Positions 42,906-52,486 of a DNA stretch of 64,000 bases are shown here, piece after piece (the stretch's first letter is position 1; every line of letters begins with the position of its first letter). A program made the translations under genes and the position numbers. The notes below the pieces were generated by a model. The model was given only the letters and a program-made list of their open reading frames with translations. It was not told where the DNA came from and ran no database searches. This DNA is from Marinilabilia salmonicolor JCM 21150 (lineage in GTDB: Bacteria; Bacteroidota; Bacteroidia; Bacteroidales; Marinilabiliaceae), in contig NZ_AJKI01000041.1 of the NCBI RefSeq assembly GCF_000259075.1, forward strand, positions 49,393-113,392, given 5' to 3'.

Positions 42906-43079
42906 AACTTATTGACCGGCCTCAACTGTTTTGCAAACTGAAAGTTTTTACCAAAGGATATGATCCTACCTAAATTTATGTCCTGCAAAAAGAAAAGAAT
43001 TGAAATTCTCCCTTGCTAATGCAATATCAATCCTTTGTTTGTTTCTTCAGATTTAACAATAACTCTAAACTCAAATTCA

Positions 43080-44924
43080 ATGAATTCATCAGAACTTAAC
43101 AACGTCCAGGTGGATGTAATCGTGGACGGTCAAAAATGTGACTACACCGAAATGAAACTTCATCAGACCATGAGCGGACATCATATTTTTACCGTTGTGG
43201 TTAATTACCGCCCCGGTAAACCTGCCGTTTGGACAGAAACCCCCGAAACAATATACGACCAGTTGGGTAAAAATATCGGAATACGGATGAAACACCGTGA
43301 AAGTGGCGAGTCCAACGATTTTCGCGGTATCATAACGGATATAGAGGTGGTGGGGCAGGACGGCGATCAGGGCGAAGTGGTATTAAAAGGCGGAAGTCCT
43401 ACTCTTTTGCTCGACAGAGACCCCTCCATGGCGGTTTTTATTGACAATACACTGGCAGGAATCATTAGTGAAACCATAGATGGCTATGGCCTTAACTTTG
43501 AATTGGAGAATAAACCTAAATTCGAAACGACGATTCCTTATGTGGCACGATACCGTGAAACCGGCTTTGCTTTTCTTTCACGCCTGGCAGCCTCCTGTGG
43601 CGACTGGTTTTATTATGATGGAAAAAAATTGATTGCCGGAAATCCCAAAAAGGATGAGACCAGTCGCGTGGCCTACGATGTGGAAATAAAATCCATAAAC
43701 ATTAGTGCCGGAATTAACAATTTGAATACCGAGATTTATGATTACAATGCAGTAGAGAATGATTATTTCGAGGATGCACCCACCCAGCCAATCGAAGGGG
43801 TGAACAGTTATATGGAAGTGGCTAAAGGAAAGTCGAAATCAATCTACAAAACCACTTGTAAACTGCCCATGAACAGGGCCATTCTCGATGAGAAAGATAT
43901 TATGCGGCAAATGAAAATGCATCACAGCCGCAGTGCTTCTAAACTTTCTGATGTTAAGGCAGAAGCCAAAACCTGCGCCATTCGTCTGGGAGAGTTGGTG
44001 TCTGTGCGACTTCCCGAATCGCATCAGAAAGATGTGGGCCCCGATCTGGGACGATACCGCATTGTTGAAGTAATGCACGAGGTGAATCGCGCAGGCATCT
44101 ATTCCAATACTTTCCGCGGGGTGGCAGGAGGGACCGAAATGTTGCCCGATGATCATATTAAAACCCCCACTGCCTTTCCTGAACCGGCTACGGTTACCGA
44201 CAATGCCGACCCGCTGAACATGGGGCGTGTAAAGGTGCGTTACTTCTGGCAGGACGAAGGCGAGAGTACCAACTGGATGCGCCTGCAAGGGCAAAGTGCC
44301 GGCAGCAGCGATGTGTTAAAAAAGAACCGTGGTCTGTTGTTCATTCCCGAAATAGACGACCAGGTGATGGTGGCTTTCGAACAGGGCAACCCCGACCGTC
44401 CATACGTTACGGGCAGCCTTTTTCATCGCGACAATGGCGGTGGAGCCGCTACCGATAACAACATCAAGTCCATCACCACCCGCAGCGGCCACACCATCGA
44501 GTTTGATGATACCGAAGGGGAGGAGAAAATCCACATTCGCGACAATGGCGGTTCGGTGATTACTTTCGATACGAAGGAGAAATCGCTGTTTATATCTTCA
44601 AATGAGGACTTGAATCTGAGTGCAAAAAATATAAACATAGCAGCCGAGGAGAATATTAGCATCGGAGCCAAGAAGGATATAAGTATTTCAGCAGAGGGGA
44701 ATATGCAAGCCCTATCAAAAGGAGATATGGCTATCCAAAGCGATGGTGACACTTCTGTTAGCAGTCAGGGAAATCTGGAAATGGAAGCAACATCAGATGC
44801 AACCCTGAGTGGTTTAAAAGCTTTAATTAAAGGTGAGACGAATGCCGAATTGAACGCTGCCCAGATCAAGGTGGCAGGAAGTGCCATGGCTGAGTTTTCC
44901 GGAAGTATTGTTAAACTGAATTAA
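43080..44924 (+). CDS. vgrG: Type VI secretion VgrG spike protein
   Basis: 614 residues from ATG 43080, preferred over an upstream in-frame GTG/TTG region. N-terminal gp27-like hub domains run to about residue 370 (VDVIVDGQKCDYTEMKLHQT; NFRG-type FRGIITDIEVVGQDGDQGEV; ARYRETGFAFLSRLAASCGD). Then comes the gp5-type OB fold (ADPLNMGRVKVRYFWQDEGE; GLLFIPEIDDQVMVAFEQGN, PDRPYVTGSLFHRDNG). A C-terminal beta-helical needle follows from about 470, with repeated short strands (NINIAAEENISIGAKKDISI). It forms the tip of the T6SS tube. PAAR and effector genes follow directly. Confidence 0.92.
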   Translation: MNSSELNNVQVDVIVDGQKCDYTEMKLHQTMSGHHIFTVVVNYRPGKPAVWTETPETIYDQLGKNIGIRMKHRESGESNDFRGIITDIEVVGQDGDQGEVVLKGGSPTLLLDRDPSMAVFIDNTLAGIISETIDGYGLNFELENKPKFETTIPYVARYRETGFAFLSRLAASCGDWFYYDGKKLIAGNPKKDETSRVAYDVEIKSINISAGINNLNTEIYDYNAVENDYFEDAPTQPIEGVNSYMEVAKGKSKSIYKTTCKLPMNRAILDEKDIMRQMKMHHSRSASKLSDVKAEAKTCAIRLGELVSVRLPESHQKDVGPDLGRYRIVEVMHEVNRAGIYSNTFRGVAGGTEMLPDDHIKTPTAFPEPATVTDNADPLNMGRVKVRYFWQDEGESTNWMRLQGQSAGSSDVLKKNRGLLFIPEIDDQVMVAFEQGNPDRPYVTGSLFHRDNGGGAATDNNIKSITTRSGHTIEFDDTEGEEKIHIRDNGGSVITFDTKEKSLFISSNEDLNLSAKNINIAAEENISIGAKKDISISAEGNMQALSKGDMAIQSDGDTSVSSQGNLEMEATSDATLSGLKALIKGETNAELNAAQIKVAGSAMAEFSGSIVKLN

Positions 44925-44935
44925 AAAAGGACATC

Positions 44936-45721
44936 ATGCCAGGACCAGCAGCAACAATTGGCAGCATGCATGTCTGCCCCATGTTAAATCCCGGAGTTCC
45001 ACCGCCACCGCATGTGGGTGGACCTGTCATGGGCCCGGGAGTACCAACAGTCTTAATCGGAGGAAAACCAGCCGCAGTAATGGGGGACACGTGCACATGT
45101 GCCGGCCCCCCCGACACTATTGTGCAGGGCGAATCAACCGTTTTGATCGGCGGAAAGCCTGCCGCTACCGTGGGGAGCATGACAGCCCACGGCGGCTCGG
45201 TTACGGTTGGAGATCCCACCGTTTTGATCGGTACGGGTGTAAGTGCCCCCGCGGCTATCTCACCGGTCAAAAGAATACCCTTTCCTGACATTTCACCTGT
45301 TTTAAGGGCTGCTGCAGCTGTTACAGGACGCGGATCAAGCCTTAAAGAAGCCGAAAGAAACCAAAAGAAGCTGAAGGAGCAGGCCCGGGAAATGGAGGAA
45401 CAGGAAAAAGAACCACGGATTTACAATTTGAAATGGTGTTATGATGAAGCGGGAACAACCGATGCGCAGTTCAAAAGCATGCTAAAGCTTACAGCGGAGG
45501 TTTCCGGTATTGACGATGGTGAAGAACTTTCCTTCTCAGTGTTTTTTAAAGATGAAAAAGAGGATGTCTTTATCGCTGAGGTTAAAGGCAAAGTAAAGGA
45601 TAGTGAAGCTTGTGCTGAGTGGGAGTTTAAGAAAGAAGACCTGCCTGAAGCGGAACAGAACGCTACCGATGTTGAAGAACTGTTTTTTGGAAACTATTAT
45701 TTTACTGTGAGTTATGAGTAA
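44936..45721 (+). CDS. PAAR-tip protein with C-terminal adaptor domain
   Basis: 261 residues. Residues 1-100 are a PAAR domain: PAATIGSMHVCPMLNPGVPP, then VLIGGKPAAVMGDTCTCAGP, then VLIGGKPAATVGSMTAHGGS, then VGDPTVLIGTG; His and Cys residues at the expected zinc positions cap the spike. After a charged coiled coil (EAERNQKKLKEQAREMEEQE) comes a beta-sandwich-like domain of about 95 residues, WCYDEAGTTDAQFKSMLKL onward, probably the effector-loading part. It starts 11 bases after vgrG. Its stop overlaps the effector start by 8 bases, so the three are translationally linked. Confidence 0.9.
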   Translation: MPGPAATIGSMHVCPMLNPGVPPPPHVGGPVMGPGVPTVLIGGKPAAVMGDTCTCAGPPDTIVQGESTVLIGGKPAATVGSMTAHGGSVTVGDPTVLIGTGVSAPAAISPVKRIPFPDISPVLRAAAAVTGRGSSLKEAERNQKKLKEQAREMEEQEKEPRIYNLKWCYDEAGTTDAQFKSMLKLTAEVSGIDDGEELSFSVFFKDEKEDVFIAEVKGKVKDSEACAEWEFKKEDLPEAEQNATDVEELFFGNYYFTVSYE

Positions 45722-48700
45722 AAAGCGTGCTGTTAACGATACTGAACGTCCCGAGGTTGCTCTTTGTGAAGATTGTGTATTTATTCATCCATTGAGGTAT
45801 GGGTTGGTAAGAAAAACGATTTATACAGGATTTGCAAAGAAGTTTTTCCCGTTGCCGGAATCCAATAGTAAAGCCAAGGTTTTAGATGTGGAAAATGCAC
45901 CCCATATTTCCGAAAAATCGACCACTCAGAGGCAATTACTAAAGGAGACTGTTAGTCAGGGAACAGCAAAGCAATCAACAACCCGCATGGTAACAAATCT
46001 GGAACTTCCCTATAGCTGCCATACTAAAAGTCCTGAACAAGAAGATGTTTGGGCTGAGGAAGTTGAAGAGCCCTTAAAGCCCGACAGGTATGGCTATGAA
46101 TTTGCTGCACTCCCTTTGCGTGATGGATGGTTATATACATTCGAGAGTGAAAAGAAAGTGGTTAAAGAATATGAAATATCTTCAGCCAATGGTGTAATTC
46201 ATTGCAAATTGAACAGATTTAACAAAAATGGCGAAAAAAACGTGCAATCTGCTCCTCGTTTTCAAAAATCGTTCAAAGGAATACCTGTTGCCCGCGATAT
46301 GAAACAATTGCAACTTAATTTTTGCGAAACACAATGGGATGAAAACCTTTTAGAAGATATCGTAAATGGGAATAACAAGGACATTCTTAGCAACTTTCAG
46401 TCGTTTAGCGTAGAAGACTGGGTGGCTCAGGGGCAAGATCAACAAGGTGTGTTTTCACGCGATGACATTCAGCAGTATTATGTCCCCAACTACACCGATA
46501 CGGTAGGCTTTGAGGATATTTACAAGGAAAGGCTTGCTGATTCGGTTGACCCTGTTAATCACCCTTTTGTTTGTGTGCACGACCGCTGGGGAGCTGCATC
46601 AGATATTTGCGAAGACATTGCCAGATTGGAAACACTGCATGAGGCAATCACCCAGTCTTCTAAGACAGGCATTGCTGTTGACGTATTACAAAAAGCGCTA
46701 CTTGACGACCCCATTAAAGGCGTTGCTAATGCTAAAGAAAAATATCAGGAGAACGGAGAGGATATTTCGTTTGATGATTTTGAAAAACAATATTTACTGG
46801 CAGCCAGTACCTATAACTCAATTGAACTGGAATTGGCACGACTCAATAAACAACAAAGCGGAGCAGCAGGAGTAATTGAAGAATTGAAGAAGCAATCGGA
46901 AAAAGTTGACTGGTCAATTATTTACCGCATATTGAATATTAAGGAACGTCAAAACATGCGTGTAAATACCAACAACACGCGCACAAGTTTGATGGCTTTT
47001 ATTGAATCTGATTATTACAACGACAGCTTTAAAGAAGTTCCGGATGGTTTTGCCGATAAGCTTTGCGAGAGTAAAAATATTCTTATTGCTCATGACCAGT
47101 TTCTAATACGCGAACCGGGAGCGCGTGATGTGGATATTATCAGCGACTATGAGAAGCGGCTGGATTTAAGCTCGTTTTACGAAAATAAGCTGGCCGAAGA
47201 CTCTGAGTATTCCAAATTAATGACAAAAGCTGTTAATGTGGGGGAAGGGGTGCTGAATAAAGCTGATGGCGCAATTCAGGTGCTTAATATTCTTGATACA
47301 TACGTTGGCTATTTTGATGGCGAAAAGCAAATTAAAATCCTTACAAAATACTTAAACAGTGTGAGTTTTCGTGAGTTGGATTTTGATGTGCAGGTGTCGA
47401 AAATTAGTGACATTCTGGAATATGCGGAAGAGATAAGTTTGGAAGAGCGGGGAAGAACCCAATTAAAAGGTAGAAACCAAATCACCCGTGCAGTTTACGA
47501 CCATTTAGAGTCCGGCAGTTCCATGCCCCATATCCGTATTAGGCCAAGAGCCAATAATGCCGTAAAGGTAACTCAGAAATGGTTGAAAGGAATGAAATTG
47601 GAGGAGCTGGGTATGGGATTATCCGTCTTCAATTTAATTACCGGGTTGCGTGGTGTTCAGGACGACGACAGCCGGAGCAATATGCAGAAGGCCATATCGG
47701 TAGGTGCAGCCTCTTTTGCCGCCACACAGAGCATCATGGCATACCTTGCAGCACGCGATGCTCTTGCTAAAAAGTTAATTGGGAGGACTGTTTCAAAGAC
47801 TTTGGTGAAAAAAATGGGCGTAATTGCCGACGGATTGTGCATCATTGAATCGGTTTTGAATGTCCGCCAGGCCTTTCTGGTAAGAAATAATATGCAGGCC
47901 TATGCTTACATGGGGGCTACAGCAGTATCGGTTGCAAGCCTGGTGTTTACAATAAAAGGAACCATTACGGTAAGTGCGGCTATTGGCACCGGTACAGGAG
48001 GTGTCGGTCTGGTGGTGCTAAAGGCAATCTGGCCATTGCTCATTTTGGCTGCATTAGCCATATTTTTTGTCTGGTGGGCTACTTCACTTGCATTTACACC
48101 CCTGGTTAAATTTTATGCCAATTACCTTTTTAATAAAAAAGGCATTGCTGAACTAAAACGATATGCCGAAGTAAACTTTTTAAAAAGTACGCATGGTGAA
48201 ATTATGCGGCTGTTGCATACACATAAAGACATCATTATCAACAAAGAGTTTAAGCGATGGCGCAACTACAACACCTTGCTTCTCGAATTTGAAAGCCTCT
48301 ATCCAATGATTGGGGTTAGGGTTGAATCTGACGATTTACGAAGAAGTTGGGAAGTCCTGAAAGTATCGGGATTTCTCTCCATGAATTCTGCTTTTAAAGA
48401 AACATGCTTTCACCGGATTAACACCATTAGTTTTGAATGTCAGCTGCTGCAAATAAGTGCACAGCAAAATGTTGAATACGGCCTGCTTTCATGCTCCGGG
48501 GAGAGAAACGGAGCTGAGAAAAAAATGGTAGAGTTTATTCATTTTGATGGTCTAGAGGTTGATAGTAGCACTTTGAAATGTAATATTGAATTCGACTTAA
48601 GATCCATAGAAGCGAGTAAATTTTACGAGCAGGGTTATTTTTATATTCGCCTGGTTTTAAATGAACAACAAAAAGTTTACTGGCCCAATGAAATGAGCGG

Positions 48701-48953
48701 TAATCCCCGGTATTTTTTCATTAAAACAGAACTGAAAGAGGTGATAATGACACGTGACCAAAGATCAGCAAATAATTCAAGAGAAACCCGGGATCATAAC
48801 ATTAATTTATGTAAAAAACTTTTAGGAAATAAGAGTTGGATTGACTATAAAACTGAAAAAACTTTGATGGATGCATACAACTTTAAAAAGTACAATGAGT
48901 CTGAGTATCCGACAAATCTTTCCCGTACAATAGTGAAACTAAATCTAAATTGA
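45714..48953 (+). CDS. VasX-like T6SS pore-forming effector
   Basis: 1079 residues, close to the length of Vibrio VasX. The N-terminus has CEDCVFIHPLRYGLV (Cys18, Cys21) and, at about 130-145, ALPLRDGWLYTFESEKK with KEYEI. These are the 'LRYGLV ... LR.GWLY.y ... w.eY.v' blocks of the VasX N-terminal family. A long helical middle follows. Hydrophobic helices lie at about 660-685 (VGAASFAATQSIMAYLAARD), 730-745 (YMGATAVSVASLVFTI) and 763-800 (IWPLLILAALAIFFVWWATS), fitting membrane insertion. The C-terminus is soluble. It would be carried by the upstream VgrG/PAAR and depolarise target-cell membranes. Function inferred from architecture. Confidence 0.75.
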   Translation: MSKKRAVNDTERPEVALCEDCVFIHPLRYGLVRKTIYTGFAKKFFPLPESNSKAKVLDVENAPHISEKSTTQRQLLKETVSQGTAKQSTTRMVTNLELPYSCHTKSPEQEDVWAEEVEEPLKPDRYGYEFAALPLRDGWLYTFESEKKVVKEYEISSANGVIHCKLNRFNKNGEKNVQSAPRFQKSFKGIPVARDMKQLQLNFCETQWDENLLEDIVNGNNKDILSNFQSFSVEDWVAQGQDQQGVFSRDDIQQYYVPNYTDTVGFEDIYKERLADSVDPVNHPFVCVHDRWGAASDICEDIARLETLHEAITQSSKTGIAVDVLQKALLDDPIKGVANAKEKYQENGEDISFDDFEKQYLLAASTYNSIELELARLNKQQSGAAGVIEELKKQSEKVDWSIIYRILNIKERQNMRVNTNNTRTSLMAFIESDYYNDSFKEVPDGFADKLCESKNILIAHDQFLIREPGARDVDIISDYEKRLDLSSFYENKLAEDSEYSKLMTKAVNVGEGVLNKADGAIQVLNILDTYVGYFDGEKQIKILTKYLNSVSFRELDFDVQVSKISDILEYAEEISLEERGRTQLKGRNQITRAVYDHLESGSSMPHIRIRPRANNAVKVTQKWLKGMKLEELGMGLSVFNLITGLRGVQDDDSRSNMQKAISVGAASFAATQSIMAYLAARDALAKKLIGRTVSKTLVKKMGVIADGLCIIESVLNVRQAFLVRNNMQAYAYMGATAVSVASLVFTIKGTITVSAAIGTGTGGVGLVVLKAIWPLLILAALAIFFVWWATSLAFTPLVKFYANYLFNKKGIAELKRYAEVNFLKSTHGEIMRLLHTHKDIIINKEFKRWRNYNTLLLEFESLYPMIGVRVESDDLRRSWEVLKVSGFLSMNSAFKETCFHRINTISFECQLLQISAQQNVEYGLLSCSGERNGAEKKMVEFIHFDGLEVDSSTLKCNIEFDLRSIEASKFYEQGYFYIRLVLNEQQKVYWPNEMSGNPRYFFIKTELKEVIMTRDQRSANNSRETRDHNINLCKKLLGNKSWIDYKTEKTLMDAYNFKKYNESEYPTNLSRTIVKLNLN

Positions 48954-48954
48954 A

Positions 48955-49698
48955 ATGAATTTTATCAGAAAAATTCTTGGCTTAGGTTCTAAGGAACCGG
49001 TAAATGTAGGACCAGGAAAAAAAAATCCCCAAATCAGAGTTATTGAAGACTTAAATCCGACATTAACAGATGAAGACATACTGCCGGTTTTAATTTCATC
49101 CAAAACGCAGGAATTTGATTTAGGTAATGAGATTACCTCTTTATTTCATGAACGAGAAGGCAATTATGCCAAAGTAGTTATGGCTCATGTTTTATTAGAT
49201 AAGAATTGTATTAATAAAAATGGTGAGTCTGAATTATTGCATATTTCAACCAGAAATAAAGACAAGGTGTATTATCATATGCTACTTGAAATCGGACAAC
49301 GAAACTTCGATAATTTTGAGGTGCCTTTTGAGTTTTGGAATCCTACCGATAAGAATTTAGAGTATAAAGTTCTGTCTTGTAAAATGTCGTTTTTCGCCTC
49401 GCAAAAAATTATGAGTAAAAAACACATGCTCGAAGCGCATAAACTACTAAATGCTGATGAGCTTTTGGTATCTATTCCTAGAAGAGAACTCATTTTTGTT
49501 TGTGATAAAAATGTTGGAAAAGACCACTATACCCATTTCCTAAATATGCACAGCTATTTTGTTTTACAAGAAAATGAAGAATTGGAATTTTTATGCGAGG
49601 ATATTTTTGTTGTTAAGAATGGAGAAATATATGCTGTATTAGAAATTACTCAACTATCAGAAATCTTAATTAATAAAAACCGCCAATATCAGGGATAA
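48955..49698 (+). CDS. Probable immunity protein for the VasX-like effector
   Basis: 247 residues, starting 1 base after the effector stop. It is much more A+T rich than vgrG/PAAR, as is common for immunity genes. There is no signal peptide or strong membrane span; FIRKILGLG at the N-terminus could be an amphipathic membrane anchor. The rest is mixed alpha/beta (YYHMLLEIGQRNFDNFEVPF; FFASQKIMSKKHMLEAHKLL). A pore-former's immunity protein is often membranous, so a second possibility is a DUF-type chaperone or adaptor. Assignment rests on position. Confidence 0.5.
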   Translation: MNFIRKILGLGSKEPVNVGPGKKNPQIRVIEDLNPTLTDEDILPVLISSKTQEFDLGNEITSLFHEREGNYAKVVMAHVLLDKNCINKNGESELLHISTRNKDKVYYHMLLEIGQRNFDNFEVPFEFWNPTDKNLEYKVLSCKMSFFASQKIMSKKHMLEAHKLLNADELLVSIPRRELIFVCDKNVGKDHYTHFLNMHSYFVLQENEELEFLCEDIFVVKNGEIYAVLEITQLSEILINKNRQYQG

Positions 49699-49863
49699 GA
49701 AATTATACAGCTATATCGAAACATGGTTTAATAATGATAGAATATCAACCCCTGGATTCGCCAATTGAAAATGTTATAGAATACGATATTAATGGACCAG
49801 GATAGAGAGTGGGTGTTCTGTTAACGCCATAAATTAACAGGGGACGGTTTAGAAGGCCCAAAT

Positions 49864-50409
49864 ATGATTGGTGCCTGTCAATTACAATTGATAAGACCCG
49901 ATAAGGCAGGATCTATCTTGTTTTTTCCTTTTGGAGCCATGGATTGTTATCAGGAATTATCCATTATCACCTGGTACATGGATAAAAATCGTCCTTTGCC
50001 TCCGCACAAAGATTTTGATCCATACCGCGAAAAGGATTTTCAGCGTCGCAAGAAGAAAAAATTCCCGAAACCGTTGTATAAAAGTCGTATTCCTACACCG
50101 GAGACCACGCCTGAACAGCAGGCCGAACGGGAGAAGTACTGGCGGGGGTGATCTTTTGGTGCCATTGGTGGTTTTGCCACCGTCGGAATATGTATTTGGG
50201 ATGCCGTTGATGCTTTTAACCAGGGGGATTTTGATGCCGGTATTGCCTGGTTTGGTGCGGGGGTATCCTACGGGGTAGCAACCGTTATGACCACTTTTTG
50301 TTCCGGAATGGCGATGGCCGTTCCGGTTGGTTTATATTTTGTGGCTTTAATCATCTCATCACAATCAGTCATGAATCGAAGATCGACGAAGTCAATAAAG
50401 GAGGATTAA
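49864..50409 (+). pseudogene. Remnant of a second T6SS-type membrane effector with an in-frame stop
   Basis: One frame runs from ATG 49864 to TAA 50409 with a single TGA at 50149-50151 (possibly a GGA to TGA change). Before the stop: a Pro/Lys/Arg-rich linker (DFQRRKKKKFPKPLYKSRIP; TPEQQAEREKYWRG). After it: hydrophobic, Gly/Ala-rich segments (SFGAIGGFATVGICIWDAVD, GIAWFGAGVSYGVATVMTTF, MAVPVGLYFVALIIS) like the C-terminal helices of VasX-like toxins. It begins abruptly and the end overlaps a 28-base repeat. It is most likely the 3' end of a displaced effector from an earlier cassette. Confidence 0.55.
50371..50398. repeat. 28-bp dispersed repeat, second copy
   Basis: 26 of 28 bases equal to 38095-38122 (core CGACGAAGTCAATAA). 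It lies at the 3' end of the effector remnant. Confidence 0.5.
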
Positions 50410-50542
50410 ACTTTTCGGTTTTATATTTCAATTATTTTTTCTTATTTTGATGTAATTCTGTATAACTTTATTTACCGTGAATTATCGGGACACAGATTAA
50501 GTTGTTGACAGAGAGAAAAGTACTTTGTTAAACGAAATATAT

Positions 50543-51418
50543 ATGAGCAGAATCGAAGAATCAGAATTAATCATAAATCCGGATGGCTCCGTTTTTCATT
50601 TACATATTAAGCCTGGTGAACTGGCAAATAATATAATTCTTGTGGGAGATCCGGGACGGGTGGAAACCGTGGCTTCATTCTTTGACAAAACCGATTTCCA
50701 TAGTGTTAACAGAGAGTTTGTATCGCAAACAGGGACATATAAAGGATTGCCTGTAACGGTTTTATCCACAGGGATTGGTACGGATAATATTGATATTGTA
50801 CTGAATGAACTGGATGCGTTGGTGAATATTGATTTTGAAAGCCGCACTATTAAAGAAGAAAAAACTTCTCTTAATATTGTCCGCATTGGGACTTCCGGCT
50901 CTCTTCAAAAAGATTTACCGGTGGATAGTTGGTTGCTGAGTCGTAAAGCCATTGGTTTTGATGGGTTACTTAATTTTTATGACGGATGCGAAGGGATTTG
51001 CAACCTTGGTTTCGAACAAAAGCTGATGGAAGAAACCGGGTGGTCCGACAGGCTGACAAAGCCTTATGTGGTAGAGGCTTCCGAAAAGCTGTTTAACCTT
51101 TTGGACGCTCCAAACGTTTATAAAGGGGTGACTATCTCTGCTCCCGGGTTTTACGGACCTCAGGGAAGGGTTTTGAGATTGCCGTTGAAGGATGCTCAAA
51201 TAAATGATAAATTGTCTGCTTTCAGGTATGAAGACGAGCGCATTACCAATTATGAGATGGAATGTTCAGCAATTTATGGTTTGTCAAAACTAATGGGGCA
51301 TAATGCAGCTACTGTTTGTGCAATAATTGCCAATCGGAAAGCTGGAGCATACAGTAAAGACTATAAACCAGTTATAAAATCACTGATCCAGTATGTGCTG
51401 GACAGGTTGGCGCATTAA
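50543..51418 (+). CDS. Nucleoside phosphorylase (uridine phosphorylase-like)
   Basis: 291 residues from ATG 50543 (an earlier in-frame start at 50525 is less likely). The phosphate-binding opening IILVGDPGRVETVASFFD, then VLSTGIGTDNIDIVLNEL, VRIGTSGSLQKDLPV, and the purine/pyrimidine and ribose pocket ERITNYEMECSAIYGLSKLM place it in the PNP/UDP family, UdP branch. It splits a nucleoside with phosphate into base and ribose-1-phosphate. Specificity cannot be fixed by eye. Followed 11 bases later by the SirB1-like gene. Confidence 0.85.
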   Translation: MSRIEESELIINPDGSVFHLHIKPGELANNIILVGDPGRVETVASFFDKTDFHSVNREFVSQTGTYKGLPVTVLSTGIGTDNIDIVLNELDALVNIDFESRTIKEEKTSLNIVRIGTSGSLQKDLPVDSWLLSRKAIGFDGLLNFYDGCEGICNLGFEQKLMEETGWSDRLTKPYVVEASEKLFNLLDAPNVYKGVTISAPGFYGPQGRVLRLPLKDAQINDKLSAFRYEDERITNYEMECSAIYGLSKLMGHNAATVCAIIANRKAGAYSKDYKPVIKSLIQYVLDRLAH

Positions 51419-51429
51419 GGGTTTTATTT

Positions 51430-52311
51430 ATGGAAAGAGACAGGATAAAGGCGTTAATTACTTTGCTGGATGATCCCAATCAGGAAATCTTTGATTCCGT
51501 GGAAAGTGAATTGATGAAAGCCGAGGTTGAGATTGTACCGGAGTTGGAGAAGGCATGGGAAGAACACCCAGATGGCGTATTCCAGCACCGGATTGAGAAC
51601 ATTATACATTCTCTTCAATTCAGAGATGTAAAAAAACGTTTTCGGGCATGGGTGGCATTCAACGGTGAAGATCTTCTTGCGGGTGCCTGGCTGGTGGCGC
51701 GTTATCAGTATCCTGAACTTAAATTTGAAGAGATTGATGAAGTCATAAGCAACCTTCGAAAGGATGTTTGGCTTGAACTGAATGAGCATCTTACTGCCCT
51801 GGAAAAAGCGCGTATTCTGAATCATATTTTATTTGATGTGCATGGTTTTTCGCGCAACAACAGTAATTTTCTTTCGCCTCAGAACTCATTTATCTGTGAT
51901 GTTCTGGACACACGGAAAGGGAATCCTATCTCGTTGTCCATTATTTATTCTTCTATCGCTAACCGACTTGGACTACCGGTTTACGGAGTGAATCTGCCGA
52001 AAAATTTTATACTGGCTTATATGGATCATCCCGACTCCATGTTGAAGCAGGAATCAGATAATGAATCATCTGTCCTTTTTTACATTAATCCAATAAATAA
52101 AGGGGCAATTCTGGGACGTAAAGAGATTGAGCACTTTATTAAACAACAAAAACTCGAACCTAGAAATTCTTATTTCGAGCCATGTTCTAATCTTGACATC
52201 ATCCGCCGGGTACTGAATAACCTTGTGTTGGGCTATGAGCATACAGGACAGCTGGTCAAAATTGAGGAGATAAGGGAACTGATTGCTATTATGGATGAGC
52301 ATGCAAGCTGA
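51430..52311 (+). CDS. SirB1/transglutaminase-like family protein
   Basis: 293 residues. The C-terminal two thirds match the Transglut_core2 (SirB1) pattern: AWLVARYQYPELKFEEIDEV, LNHILFDVHGFSRNNSNFLS, NSFICDVLDTRKGNPISLSI with the family Cys, LGLPVYGVNLPKNFILAY. The N-terminal 60 residues are a HEAT-like helical part. Members are widespread and of uncertain function; the E. coli homologue lies near prfA/prmC. Same operon as the phosphorylase. Confidence 0.85.
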   Translation: MERDRIKALITLLDDPNQEIFDSVESELMKAEVEIVPELEKAWEEHPDGVFQHRIENIIHSLQFRDVKKRFRAWVAFNGEDLLAGAWLVARYQYPELKFEEIDEVISNLRKDVWLELNEHLTALEKARILNHILFDVHGFSRNNSNFLSPQNSFICDVLDTRKGNPISLSIIYSSIANRLGLPVYGVNLPKNFILAYMDHPDSMLKQESDNESSVLFYINPINKGAILGRKEIEHFIKQQKLEPRNSYFEPCSNLDIIRRVLNNLVLGYEHTGQLVKIEEIRELIAIMDEHAS

Positions 52312-52486
52312 TGATGTATTGGTTTTGTCCGGTTTTCAGTAGGGGATTGCGTCGCTACCGTTTTGAGGTCAATTCTTCAACCCCTGATAGTTCCCATGGA
52401 AGTGGATAACCGTTTTTTTTCATGGTCTGTTTTAAATTTGGACGTTTAGAAATTCATGTTGAACTTATTAAAATTAAATATTGCTG

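Noticed and set aside
43080..49698. Contractile injection (eCIS/PVC-like) system
   Set aside because: There are no sheath, tube or baseplate genes; the VgrG/PAAR/VasX order fits an orphan T6SS cargo cassette.
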